From contig NZ_CP065534.1 in assembly GCF_015999465.1 (NCBI RefSeq), positions 3,348,001 through 3,412,000 of the forward strand: a stretch of DNA of 64,000 nt, given 5' to 3'. Shown piece after piece: positions 46,384 to 55,800 of the stretch; positions within the stretch are counted from its first letter, which is position 1, and every line of letters begins with the position of its first letter. This stretch comes from Lonsdalea populi (lineage in GTDB: Bacteria > Pseudomonadota > Gammaproteobacteria > Enterobacterales > Enterobacteriaceae). Made by a program: the position numbers and the translations under genes. Below the pieces are notes generated by a model. The model was not told the DNA's origin. It worked only from the letters and a program-made list of their open reading frames with translations, and searched no databases.

Positions 46384-47862
46384 TTATTCCTTGTCCAAAC
46401 GTCCCACCAACGACAGTTCAAAATTCGCCCCCATATACTTGAAATGAGGACGTACGGACATCGCGACCTGATACCAACCCGGTTCACCTTCAACATCCAG
46501 AACCTTGATCTGAGCGGCACGCAGTGGACGACGGCTACGAACATCTGCCGGCGGGTTTTCCTGATCGGCAACGTACTGTTTGATCCAGCCGTTCAGTTCA
46601 CGTTCCAGATCCTGACGTTCTTTCCAGGAACCAATCTGTTCGCGCTGCAGCACTTTGATGTAGTGAGCAAGACGGTTGATAATGAACATGTATGGGAGCT
46701 GTGTGCCCAATTTGTAATTTGTTTCCGCGTCTTTCCCTTCTTTGGTGTTCGGGAACACCTTCGGTTTTTGCACCGAATTGGCAGAGAAAAATGCAGCATT
46801 ATCACTGTCTTTACGCATGGTCAGAGTAATGAAGCCTTCCTCTGCCATTTCGTATTCGCGACGATCGGTGATCAGAACTTCCGTCGGGATCTTGGCCTGC
46901 AGCTGACCCATCGCTTCATAAACGTGTACCGGCAGGTCGGTGATCGCGCCGCCGCTCTGCGGACCGATGATGTTCGGGCACCAGCGATATTTCGCGAAGC
47001 TGTCCGTCAACGCCGTTCCCATCAGATAGGCCGTGTTGCCCCACAGGTAGTGATCGTGGTCAACGCTGATATCTTCTTTGTAGTTAAACCCTTTGATCGG
47101 GTTTTCTACCGGGTCGTACGGCAGACGCGCCAGGAAACGCGGTGCGGTCAGGCCCAGATAACGGGAATCTTCAGATTCGCGCAGAGAGCGCCACTTGGTG
47201 TAGGCCGGTCCTTCGAAGACGGATTTAAGATCTTTTATCGTCGGCAGTTCGGTGAAGCTGTCAACGCCGAAGAACGTCGGATCAACCGATGAAATAAACG
47301 GCGCATGGGCCATTGCACCCACCGCGCTGGTGTATTGCAACAGTTTGATATCCGGAGAACTTTGCGTGAAGGCATAGTCACCGATCACAGCGCCGATCGG
47401 CTGCCCGCCGAACTGGCCGTAACCGCTTGAGTAGACGTGCTTGTAGAAACCGGACTGGGTGATTTCAGGCGCGAATTCAAAGTCGTCCAGCAGCTCCTGC
47501 TTGGTAGCGTGAAGCATGAGAATCTTGATGTTTTCACGGAAATCGGTGCGATCGACCATCAGTTTCAGCGAACGCCAGGAGGATTCCAGCTCCTGAACTT
47601 CCTCGGCGTGCAAAATAACATCGACCTGCTTGCTGAGCTTTTTATCCAGCTCAACGATCATGCTGTCTACCAGCGCCTTGTTGACCGGCTCGCTCGTATC
47701 ACCACTGTCCAGAATGTTTGAAATCAGCGCGGCGATCCCCTGCTTGGCGACGCTATAGCCTTCATCGACAGGCGTGAGTCGGGCTTGGGCCATGATTTCA
47801 TCAAGCAAGGAAGGCGCGGCACTTTCGGCGCCCGCCTGGGCTTTCTCTTCTACTACTGACAT
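46384..47862 (-). CDS. tssC: T6SS sheath large subunit TssC
   Basis: ATG at 47862 (AAGGGAAAC upstream) gives 492 residues, the usual length. Motifs DRTDFRENIKILMLHATKQE, PDIKLLQYTSAVGAMAHAPF and RHYIKVLQ-type RLAHYIKVLQREQIGSWK are typical of EvpB/VipB. TssC with TssB makes the contractile sheath. An in-frame start 21 bases upstream lacks a ribosome site. Confidence 0.96.
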   Translation of the reverse strand: MSVVEEKAQAGAESAAPSLLDEIMAQARLTPVDEGYSVAKQGIAALISNILDSGDTSEPVNKALVDSMIVELDKKLSKQVDVILHAEEVQELESSWRSLKLMVDRTDFRENIKILMLHATKQELLDDFEFAPEITQSGFYKHVYSSGYGQFGGQPIGAVIGDYAFTQSSPDIKLLQYTSAVGAMAHAPFISSVDPTFFGVDSFTELPTIKDLKSVFEGPAYTKWRSLRESEDSRYLGLTAPRFLARLPYDPVENPIKGFNYKEDISVDHDHYLWGNTAYLMGTALTDSFAKYRWCPNIIGPQSGGAITDLPVHVYEAMGQLQAKIPTEVLITDRREYEMAEEGFITLTMRKDSDNAAFFSANSVQKPKVFPNTKEGKDAETNYKLGTQLPYMFIINRLAHYIKVLQREQIGSWKERQDLERELNGWIKQYVADQENPPADVRSRRPLRAAQIKVLDVEGEPGWYQVAMSVRPHFKYMGANFELSLVGRLDKE

Positions 47863-47892
47863 GTTTGTTTCCCTTCTCGTCAATCCAACGTG

Positions 47893-48396
47893 TTACTCGG
47901 CAGGTTTCACCAGATCCAGCTCTTTCAGCAGCTGTTCCCGCGCATCTTCGCTGGCCAGCAGATCCTGCAGACGATGACGGAAGGCAGGGATGTTGCCAAG
48001 CGGCCCTTTCAGCGCAACCAGCGCTTCACGTAACTCCAGAAGCTTCTGCAATTCAGGGACTTGTTGAGCAATACGGTCGGGGGAGAAATCGTCTAGAGAT
48101 TCGATGTTCAGCTTTACAGGCAGCTCATCCTGGCTCTCTTCTTCCAGGCGATTAGGCACACTGAAATTGAGTTCCAGTTTGGATTCTTTCATGACGGAAG
48201 AAAAATTGTTCTTATCGATCGATACGGTAGAACGCTCTTCAATCGGCGTTTCTTCAGTACGGCCTTTCATATTACCAACGACCATCAGGGTCAGCGGCAG
48301 TTCGATTTCGCTCTGCTGTCCCCCAGTTGCGGGTACATATTTGATATTGATACGTTCCTTTGGTGCAACTGATGCACCGTCAATTCCTTTTCCCAT
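47893..48396 (-). CDS. tssB: T6SS sheath small subunit TssB
   Basis: A 167-residue VipA/TssB protein beginning the operon. The N-terminal segment RINIKYVPATGGQQSEIELP and the acidic hook IEERSTVSIDKNNFSSVM are characteristic; the helical C terminus carries the ClpV-binding region. It is followed by tssC 30 bp on. The operon promoter must lie in the AT-rich gap upstream; no clear -24/-12 site for it was found. Confidence 0.96.
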   Translation of the reverse strand: MGKGIDGASVAPKERINIKYVPATGGQQSEIELPLTLMVVGNMKGRTEETPIEERSTVSIDKNNFSSVMKESKLELNFSVPNRLEEESQDELPVKLNIESLDDFSPDRIAQQVPELQKLLELREALVALKGPLGNIPAFRHRLQDLLASEDAREQLLKELDLVKPAE

Positions 48397-49620
48397 ATTC
48401 GCATACCAGGTTTAGGCCCTGACTGGCCAGAAAAAACATGGTCGATTCCTTCCAGGGTACGTCCGGGGTTAATTAGAACAACACTGTTCGGATAAGAAAA
48501 ATAAACTATTTTCCGCTTATCGACCGGTGATATTACCTAAGTAACTAGATATAACCAATATTACTTCCTCTCGGTATATCCATTACCAAATAGTAAAAAA
48601 GCAGTTAGCTTCGAGTTAATTGAGCGGTATAGAACTAAATACTGACGAGGAGATGATACACACACCTGTTACAGGTGGTCAATAATAATATTATTCCGTA
48701 TTAATAAAATAAAAATATATATAAAATCATGCACATAAAAATAAAATTAAAATCAAAAAAGAGAATAAACCAATAAAAACCAAGTGTTTTAAACATAAGA
48801 AAAAGCCACAATAATGCAGGCCTGATTTTAATTAACCAGTTAATTATCACTCAGGTTATTATAATCACAAAACTAGTGCCAGTGAGTTACATCACATAAT
48901 AATGCACACATTGGAATGCAAACAGTAGCGTTAGTCCTGTTAGTGCGGAATTTGAGGCAACGTTATTCTCTTCACCGTGGGATATCCTTCAATCACAAAA
49001 AAGACATCAGAATGAGATGAAAAAATTAGAATATTAAATTCAACAATATAGTATACGTCCGCCATCATAACTGTTATCGACTAATACCAGTTGCTTTCTC
49101 AGGCTTATTTATTCTGTCAAATACAGCCTCTCCCGCAACACCATTCACATTTCAATCACTCATTTCAAGAGAATAACAGAGAATCGATAACTCATCGAAA
49201 ACCGATTATACCCTGACAATATTACTTAAGGTGGCTATAACTTCCATCTTATGAACCCCAGTTATTTTAATACCATTAAAGAACAATAAATTAGATATGC
49301 CATACAATATGCTTGCAATTTGGGATAAATAAATTTTGGGGGATGATAATCGTCCGATATAAAAATAAAATCGAGAACGGCGAAAAAATTAAACAACGAG
49401 ATGACTTAGAAAGACGAATGACGAGTCCGAGCGCGTTGTTTGTATGGGGTGAAGATAAGGAGGTTGTTGGCTCTCCGGCTCCAGAATATTGAACCGATTG
49501 TGCGAGATGGGCGTTTCAGCGCTGAAATGCCTCACTTTGAAGACGGATCAATCGCCCTGACCTTTCAAGATGACGGGCTCTGGCGATCGTTAAGTCAAAT
49601 TATCAGAATCATTGCCAAAT
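48397..49620. promoter_or_regulatory. AT-rich divergent control region between the tssB operon and hcp
   Basis: About 1.2 kb of strongly A/T-rich DNA without a credible gene separates tssB (minus) from hcp (plus). Poly-A/T tracts such as those near 48700-48790 suggest H-NS binding. A short 70-codon ORF at 49440-49652 has a poor sequence and overlaps the upstream activator region, so it is not called. It must hold the promoter of the large tss operon. Low GC in a GC-rich locus is typical of silenced, acquired operons. Confidence 0.6.
48882..48897. promoter_or_regulatory. CRP-like binding site in the tssB/hcp gap
   Basis: AGTGA-GTTACA-TCACA fits the CRP consensus TGTGA-N6-TCACA at nine of ten fixed positions. 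It lies about 485 bp before tssB and 940 bp before hcp, so its target start site is not known; the distance from tssB is long for direct activation. Confidence 0.35.
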
Positions 49621-49710
49621 TTGCGCAACTTCTTGCTCACTTTCCAGCATAAATCACTTTTTGCGCAATGTTTGCAAACGATCTGCGCATTCTGCGCAAT
49701 ATTTTGCTCA
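49621..49710 (+). promoter_or_regulatory. Repeat cluster, probable VasH upstream activating sites
   Basis: TTGCGCAA occurs at 49621-49628 and 49661-49668, TTGCTCA at 49633-49639 and 49704-49710, TTTGCAAA at 49671-49678 and TGCGCA at 49684-49689 and 49693-49698. Seven related palindromic elements in 90 bases end 60 bp before the sigma-54 promoter of hcp, the usual place for enhancer-binding protein sites. Binding by VasH is inferred. Confidence 0.6.
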
Positions 49711-49770
49711 GGTATTGGATAGGGAAAATCCCGTATTTTAAATTCCTTTATAAAACAGTGATGTAAAAGT

Positions 49771-49786
49771 TGGCATAGCCATTGCA
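49771..49786 (+). promoter_or_regulatory. Sigma-54 promoter of hcp
   Basis: TGGCAT-AGCCA-TTGCA matches TGGCAC-N5-TTGC(A/T) at all but one base, with the invariant GG (-24) and GC (-12) at the correct spacing. Transcription should start near 49797, giving a leader of about 40 bases before the hcp ATG. Confidence 0.85.
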
Positions 49787-49835
49787 ATGTCAAGCGGGCG
49801 AAAGTAAAAACCGTTCAACAACAAGGAGCATGACT

Positions 49836-50354
49836 ATGCCAACCCCATGTTATATCAGCATTGAAGGGAAAACTCAGGGCAACATCACCGCCGGTGCCTT
49901 CACGTCCGACTCCGTCGGCAACATCTACGTGCAGGGCCACGAAGATGAAATGCTGGTGCAGGAATTTCAGCACGTGGTGACCGTCCCGACTGACCCGCAG
50001 TCCGGTCAGCCGTCCGGCCAGCGTGTGCACAAGCCGTTCAAATTCACCGTGGCGCTGAACAAAGCCGTTCCGCTGATGTACAACGCCCTGGCGTCCGGCG
50101 AAATGCTGCCGACCGTGACCCTGAAATGGTACCGCACCTCTGTCGAAGGTAAGCAGGAGCACTTCTTCTCCACCAAGCTGACCGACGCCACCATCGTGGA
50201 TATCGACTGCCAGATGCCGCACTGCCAGGACCCGTCCAAACTGGACTACACCCAGCTGATCCAGGTGTCCCTGTCCTACCGAAAAATCGACTGGGAACAC
50301 ACCGTCGCCGGGACTTCAGGCTCCGACGACTGGCGTGCGCCGGTCGAAGCGTAA
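49836..50354 (+). CDS. hcp: T6SS tube protein Hcp (TssD)
   Basis: ATG at 49836, 7 bases after AAGGAG, gives the common 172-residue Hcp starting MPTPCYISIEGKTQGNITAG, with YVQGHEDEMLVQEFQH and the conserved C-terminal QVSLSYRKIDWEHTVAGT. Hcp hexamers stack into the inner tube and carry small effectors. An alternative ATG 6 bases earlier sits too close to the ribosome site. A strong terminator follows. Confidence 0.97.
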   Translation: MPTPCYISIEGKTQGNITAGAFTSDSVGNIYVQGHEDEMLVQEFQHVVTVPTDPQSGQPSGQRVHKPFKFTVALNKAVPLMYNALASGEMLPTVTLKWYRTSVEGKQEHFFSTKLTDATIVDIDCQMPHCQDPSKLDYTQLIQVSLSYRKIDWEHTVAGTSGSDDWRAPVEA

Positions 50355-50362
50355 TGCCGACT

Positions 50363-50386
50363 ACCCGGGCTGCGGCCCGGGTTTTC
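50363..50386 (+). terminator. Rho-independent terminator between hcp and vgrG
   Basis: ACCCGGGC at 50363-50370 pairs exactly with GCCCGGGT at 50375-50382 across a 4-base loop, followed by TTT. It lies 9 bp after hcp. Partial read-through would make hcp more abundant than vgrG, which fits the stoichiometry of tube and spike. Confidence 0.88.
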
Positions 50387-50531
50387 CGTTGTGTGACGGG
50401 TGTTGCGGTGTGCGTGAACGCAGACCACAGCATCCATCAGGTAGTCGAACTACCGTCCATCATCACGGCGCAGAATGCCGCATCGCACTGTGCGGTCGCC
50501 GTGGCGACAGGGAATAAAGGAGAGGGATAAC

Positions 50532-52385
50532 GTGGCAAGCATGACCGGGCTTCAGTTTACCGTAACGATAGGCGCACTGCCGGAGAGCACCTTCTCGGTG
50601 GTGGATTTTCAGCTGGACGAGGGGCTGAATCAGCCCTTTGCGCTGGGGCTGTCGCTGGCGAGCGCGCTGCCGGCGGTGGACTTCGGCGCGGTGCTGGACC
50701 AGCCGTGCGAGCTGCGGGTGTGGTACGACGGCGAGCTGCAGCGGCGGGTGAGCGGTATCGTCAGCGAGTTCGGTCAGGGCGACACCGGCTTTCGGCGTAC
50801 GCGTTATCAGGCGGTGGTACGTCCGGCGCTGTGGCGGCTGGGCCTGCGCACCAACGCCCGCATCTTCCAGGCGCAGAAGCCGGAAGCGATTATCAGCGTC
50901 CTGTTGCAGGAAGCGGGCATTACCGACTTCGCCTTTGCGCTGCGCAACGAGCACGCCCAGCGGGAATACTGCGTGCAGTACCGGGAGAGCGACCTGGCGT
51001 TTATCGACCGGCTGGCGGCGGAGGAAGGGCTGTTCTACTTCCACGAATTCGAGGCGGGCAAACACCGGGTTGTGTTCGCGGACGACGCGGTGGCGCTGGT
51101 GAAAGGGCCGGACCTGTTCTTTAACCTTGCCAGTCAGGGGCTGTCGGAAGGCGCCTATGTGCGCCGGTTCAGCTACCGGGAAGCGGTGCGCACGGCGGAA
51201 GTGGAGCTAAAAGACTACAGCTTCAAGACCCCGGCCTACGGCCTGTCGCACAAAAAATTGGGCGACGCGCTGGAGCATCAGCGCGAAAGCTATCAGCACT
51301 ACGACTACCCGGGACGTTTCAAGCAGGACCCGAGCGGCAAGGCGTTCAGCGGCCACCGGCTGGATGCGCTGCGCGCCGACGCAGTCACCGGGCAGGGCGC
51401 GTCAAACTGCGCGGCGTTGATGCCGGGCAGCGCGTTTACCCTGACGGAGCACCCGAACCCGGCGCTGAACATCGGCTGGCAGGTGGTGACCGTCAGCCAC
51501 ACCGGCACCCAGCCGCAGGCGCTGGAAGAGGAAGGCGGCGGCGAGCCGACCACGCTGACCAACACCTTTGGGGTGGTGAAGGCCAGCACCACGTGGCGAG
51601 CGAAAATGCCGTACCGCCCGAGGGTGGATGGTCCGCAAATCGCCACGGTCGTCGGCCCGGCGGGCGAGGAGATTTACTGCGACGAATACGGCCGGGTAAA
51701 GCTGCAGTTCCCGTGGGACCGCTACGGCGCGAGCGACGACCAGAGCTCCTGCTGGGTGCGCGTCAGTCAGGGCTGGGCGGGCGGTCAGTACGGGATGATG
51801 GCCATCCCGCGTATCGGCCATGAGGTGGTGGTGAGTTTTCTGGAGGGCGACCCGGACCAGCCTATCGTCACCGGGCGCACCTATCACGCTACCCATCCCG
51901 CGCCCTATGCGCTGCCGGCGCACAAGACCCGTATGAGCATCAAGAGTGCGACCCACAAAGGGGTCGGCTTCAACGAACTGCGCTTTGAAGACCAGGCCGG
52001 GCAGGAAGAGCTGTTCCTGCATGCCCAAAAAGACATGAATACCGTGGTGCTGAACAACCGCAGCACTTCGGTCAACGTCGATCACAGCGAGAACGTCGGG
52101 CGCGACCAGACGCAGGTGGTGCAGCGCAATCAGACGGTGTCGGTACAGGGCGATCAGGTGACGGAAATTCAGGGGCAGCAGACCATCGCCGTGACGAAAA
52201 ACCGCAGCACGGTGGTGAACGAGGCCGAGACGCTGAACGTCAAGAACAACATCACCATTCAGTCGCTGGAAGGCAGCATCCAGATTGGCACCCGCAGCGG
52301 CTATATCCTCATCACTCAGGATGGCAACATCAATATCGTGGGCAAGAACATCGTACTCAACGGCACCCGCATCGATTTGAACTAA
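50532..52385 (+). CDS. vgrG: T6SS spike protein VgrG (TssI)
   Basis: GTG at 50532 (AAGGAGAGGG about 6-12 bases upstream) gives 617 residues; ATG 50541 is an alternative. The gp27-like base ([20 protein letters not shown]) leads into the gp5 OB-fold with the family motif [20 protein letters not shown] and [20 protein letters not shown], then a beta-helical needle of short repeats ([20 protein letters not shown]). It ends without an extra effector domain, so toxicity is carried by the Rhs protein downstream. Confidence 0.95.
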   Translation: MASMTGLQFTVTIGALPESTFSVVDFQLDEGLNQPFALGLSLASALPAVDFGAVLDQPCELRVWYDGELQRRVSGIVSEFGQGDTGFRRTRYQAVVRPALWRLGLRTNARIFQAQKPEAIISVLLQEAGITDFAFALRNEHAQREYCVQYRESDLAFIDRLAAEEGLFYFHEFEAGKHRVVFADDAVALVKGPDLFFNLASQGLSEGAYVRRFSYREAVRTAEVELKDYSFKTPAYGLSHKKLGDALEHQRESYQHYDYPGRFKQDPSGKAFSGHRLDALRADAVTGQGASNCAALMPGSAFTLTEHPNPALNIGWQVVTVSHTGTQPQALEEEGGGEPTTLTNTFGVVKASTTWRAKMPYRPRVDGPQIATVVGPAGEEIYCDEYGRVKLQFPWDRYGASDDQSSCWVRVSQGWAGGQYGMMAIPRIGHEVVVSFLEGDPDQPIVTGRTYHATHPAPYALPAHKTRMSIKSATHKGVGFNELRFEDQAGQEELFLHAQKDMNTVVLNNRSTSVNVDHSENVGRDQTQVVQRNQTVSVQGDQVTEIQGQQTIAVTKNRSTVVNEAETLNVKNNITIQSLEGSIQIGTRSGYILITQDGNINIVGKNIVLNGTRIDLN

Positions 52386-52399
52386 AGGACGGCAACAGC

Positions 52400-52807
52400 A
52401 TGTATCAGATGAATGAAGGCACCCTGGCGATCCCGGCGGACTGGCGCGACGAATCTCTCCATGTTTTTGTGCTGCCGGGCGACACGGCCAATCTGGTGGT
52501 CAACCGTACGCCGATTGAGTTCGGCTTGACGCCGGAGACGGTGTATCAGCAGACGCTGGAGCAGTTCGCCGCGCACCTAAAAAATTATGAGGAGCGCGCC
52601 GCCTGGGAACTCACGTTGGATGGCGAACCGGCGCGCGCGCTGGAGTATACCTGGCGTTCGACGGAGGGGCCGATGCATCAGGTGGTGGTGATGCAGGTGC
52701 GCGGTCAACTGCTGCTGACGTTTACCGTCACGGCGGCGGGCGAACTGCGGGAAGAGCAGAAAACCGCGCTATTAGCGGTGGTGGAGAGCTTTAAAAGCGC
52801 GTCCTGA
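52400..52807 (+). CDS. DcrB/EagR-type adaptor chaperone for the Rhs effector
   Basis: A 135-residue DUF1795/DcrB-like protein (YQMNEGTLAIPADWRDESLH at the start). EagR chaperones bind the hydrophobic N-terminal segments of PAAR-containing effectors and load them on VgrG. It sits 14 bp after vgrG and 11 bp before the Rhs gene, whose N terminus has such segments, which supports this role. No signal peptide is seen, consistent with a cytosolic chaperone. Confidence 0.85.
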   Translation: MYQMNEGTLAIPADWRDESLHVFVLPGDTANLVVNRTPIEFGLTPETVYQQTLEQFAAHLKNYEERAAWELTLDGEPARALEYTWRSTEGPMHQVVVMQVRGQLLLTFTVTAAGELREEQKTALLAVVESFKSAS

Positions 52808-52818
52808 AGGGAGTCGAC

Positions 52819-55800
52819 ATGCTGAATGACATACTGAGCCGAGTGGCCCGCGTGGGGGCCATGCATGCGGGGAGTCAGCCCGCGCCGCCGGCGGAACGAC
52901 CACAGCCGTGTCACGGCAAACCGCCGACCTCACCGGGCAAGACCATCAAGCACGCCAGCTTTCTGGGCGCGCTGCTGGGGGCTATCGCCGGGGCGTTGGT
53001 GGCTGCAGCGGCCTTTGCCGTAGCGGCCGCTGCGGTGACGGCGTTGGTCGCCTTGACCGGCGTTACCGGAGGGCTGGGGCTGGCGCTGGTAGTAGGAGCG
53101 GTCAAGCTGGCGGCTGGGTTCGGGCTCACCTATTTGCTCAAAGATCAGATTGCCGCGATTTCCGGCGGCGTCGCCGCGATGGTGGACAGCGTGACGCCGC
53201 CGTTTGGCCCGGTGATCACCGGCTCCGGGAATGTCTTCGTCGAGAAACTTCCGGCGTCACGTGCCGAAGTCGATACGGTCGCCTGCACCAAACACAATTC
53301 GCCGCAGCTGATAGCCCAGGGCAGCGACACGGTATATGTCAATCAGCATGCTGCGGCGCGCATCGATGATAAAACCGTGTGCGGCGGCACCCTGAAAGAG
53401 GGGGCGTCCACCGTCTATTTCGGCGCGGGACAGCAGACCCTTTTGGATATTCAGGACGAATTTAGCTGGTGGGAAAAAGCCATCCTGATTGCGGTGGAGT
53501 TTCTGGTGCCACCGAGCCGTGGCCTGTTCAAAGGGCTGGGAAGACTGTTGACCCACCCCCGAGCCGCGCTCAGGGGAATGTACGCCGGTGCCTTGATGAC
53601 CGCTCGCGAGTTAAAACGTATCGCGGGGTGCGCCAGTCGCGCTTTTCGTGATAGCAAAGGCCTGGCGCGCGTCAAGGAATCGGTAAGAGCCTTCCTGAAA
53701 GACCCGGTGTATATCGCCAGCGGTGACGTGATTGAGTCGCGGCAGGATATCGCGCTGGGACAGACGCTGCCGCTGGTGTTCGAACGGACCTACCGCTCGG
53801 CTTCGTCGCATACCGGCTTGCTGGGGCACGGTTGGCACGATAGCTGGAGCGAGGTCGCCCGGGTCAGTCAGGAGGGATTGAATACCCATGTTGTCATTAC
53901 GCTGGCGCAGGGCTATGACATCGACTTCACCTTTCATCAGGACATCCAGGCGGTGTTCTGCCCGCTCTACCCCGCTTTTACCCTCTACCGCCGCGGCGAA
54001 GGTTTCAGCCTGTGGCACCGGGACAGCCAGACCTGGCGCGCATTCAGCGTGGTGCGAGGTGATACGCGGTTGCTGAGTGAAATCCGCGACACGCATGACA
54101 ACCACATCGCCTTGCTGCGTGACAGGCAGGGTCGCCTGCAACAGGTGCGGCACAGCGACGGCATCGATGTGCGGCTGGTGTGGCAGGGCGAGTTCGTGCA
54201 TCAGCTTATCCGCACCGACGGCGCCCAGCACACCGAGCTGGCGTTGTATCGTCAGGACGAACTGGGCCGCCTGATGGAGGCGGACGCCACCCAGCTGTAC
54301 CACCTCTACTACGAATACGATGCGGCCAATCGGCTGACGCGCTGGGACGACCACGACCAGACCTGGGCGCGTTACGAGTATGACGAGCAGGGCCGCTGCG
54401 TCTTCACCACCTGCGCCGATGGCTTTCTGACCGGACGCTTCGAATATTACCCCAACCGCGTCATCATGACCGACGGTCAGGGGCATCGCAGCGAATACGG
54501 TTTTAACGACCTGTCGCTGATGAGCTATCAGCGCTCGCCGCTCGGCCATGAGACCCGCTACGAGTATGACCAGCACGGCAACCTGCTGCGGGAAATTTCG
54601 CCGCAGGGCCGCGTCACCGCCTTCACCTATCTGGAGCAGACCGGCCTGGTCAGCACCTTCACCGACGGCGGTGGCCAGGTGTGGGCCTACGACTACGACG
54701 CGCAGGAACGGTTGTGCGGCGTGACGGACCCGTTGGGCCGCACCTGGGCGTGGGAATACGATGCGGCGGGCGACCCGGTGCAGCTGACCGGGCCTGACGC
54801 CAGCGAAGTACACTTCACGTGGAACCGCTACGGGCTGCTGACCCAGGTTAGCGACCGGGCGGGCGAGGTGCAGGCGCGGTTGCAGTATGACCATCGCCAG
54901 CGCCTGCTGAGCGCCACGGACGCGGAAGGCCGTAGGCAGCACCTGCGCTACGACCCGCAGGACCGGGTGGTGCAGTGGCTGCGCCCGGACGGCGCGGCGT
55001 ATCAGTTTGGCTACCGGCGCGCCAGCTGGCGTCTGCCGGAGCAGCTGTTGCGCCCGGATGCACGCGAGGAGCAGCATCAGTACGACCGCCATAAAAACTT
55101 GCTGAGCTATATCGACGGCAACGGGGCGATGTGGCGTCAGAGCTACGGCGCGTTCGACCTGCTGCGCTCGCGCACCGATGCACAGGGCCGGACCTGGCGC
55201 TACGACTACGACCCGGAGACGCAGCAGCTGACATCGGTCACCGCGCCGGACGGCAGCCGCTGGCAGTGGTGGCTGGATGCGGATGGGCGAGTCATCCGCG
55301 AACAGGATATGGCCGGCACGGTCACCCACTACGGTTATGACGAAGACGGCCACTGCATCGAGGTGCGCAACGGCGAAGGCGAACGGCGCACTTTTCAGTA
55401 CGACGGCCGCGGTTTGCTGATACAGGAAACCTCGCCGGAAGAGACGGTGCACTATCGCTACGATGCGGTGGGACGGCTGACCGAGGTGACGTCGTCGGTC
55501 AGCCACGTGCAGCTGGAATACGACCTGCGCGACCGGGTGGTGCGCGAGTGGCAGAACGGCACGGAGGTGCGAAGAGCCTACGACGAACACAGCGTGACGC
55601 GCACCCTGCTGTGGTCGGAAGAGGAAAAGGAAGACGGGCTGACCAGCACCTTCCGCTACAGCCGGACCGGTGAACTGAAGCAGGTGGTACTGCCGGACGG
55701 CGCGGAGCTGACGATAAACCACGACGCCGCCGGGCGCGAGAGCGAACGCCGGGGCGGGCGCTTCCTGCAGACGCGCGAGTACGACGCGATGGGGTGGCTG

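Noticed and set aside
48866..48880. Possible sigma-54 promoter for tssB (minus: TGGCAC-N5-TTGT)
   Set aside because: The essential GC at -12 is GT and it lies about 470 bp from tssB.
49440..49652. 70-codon ORF upstream of hcp
   Set aside because: No ribosome site or family, and its end overlaps the repeat cluster presumed to bind VasH.
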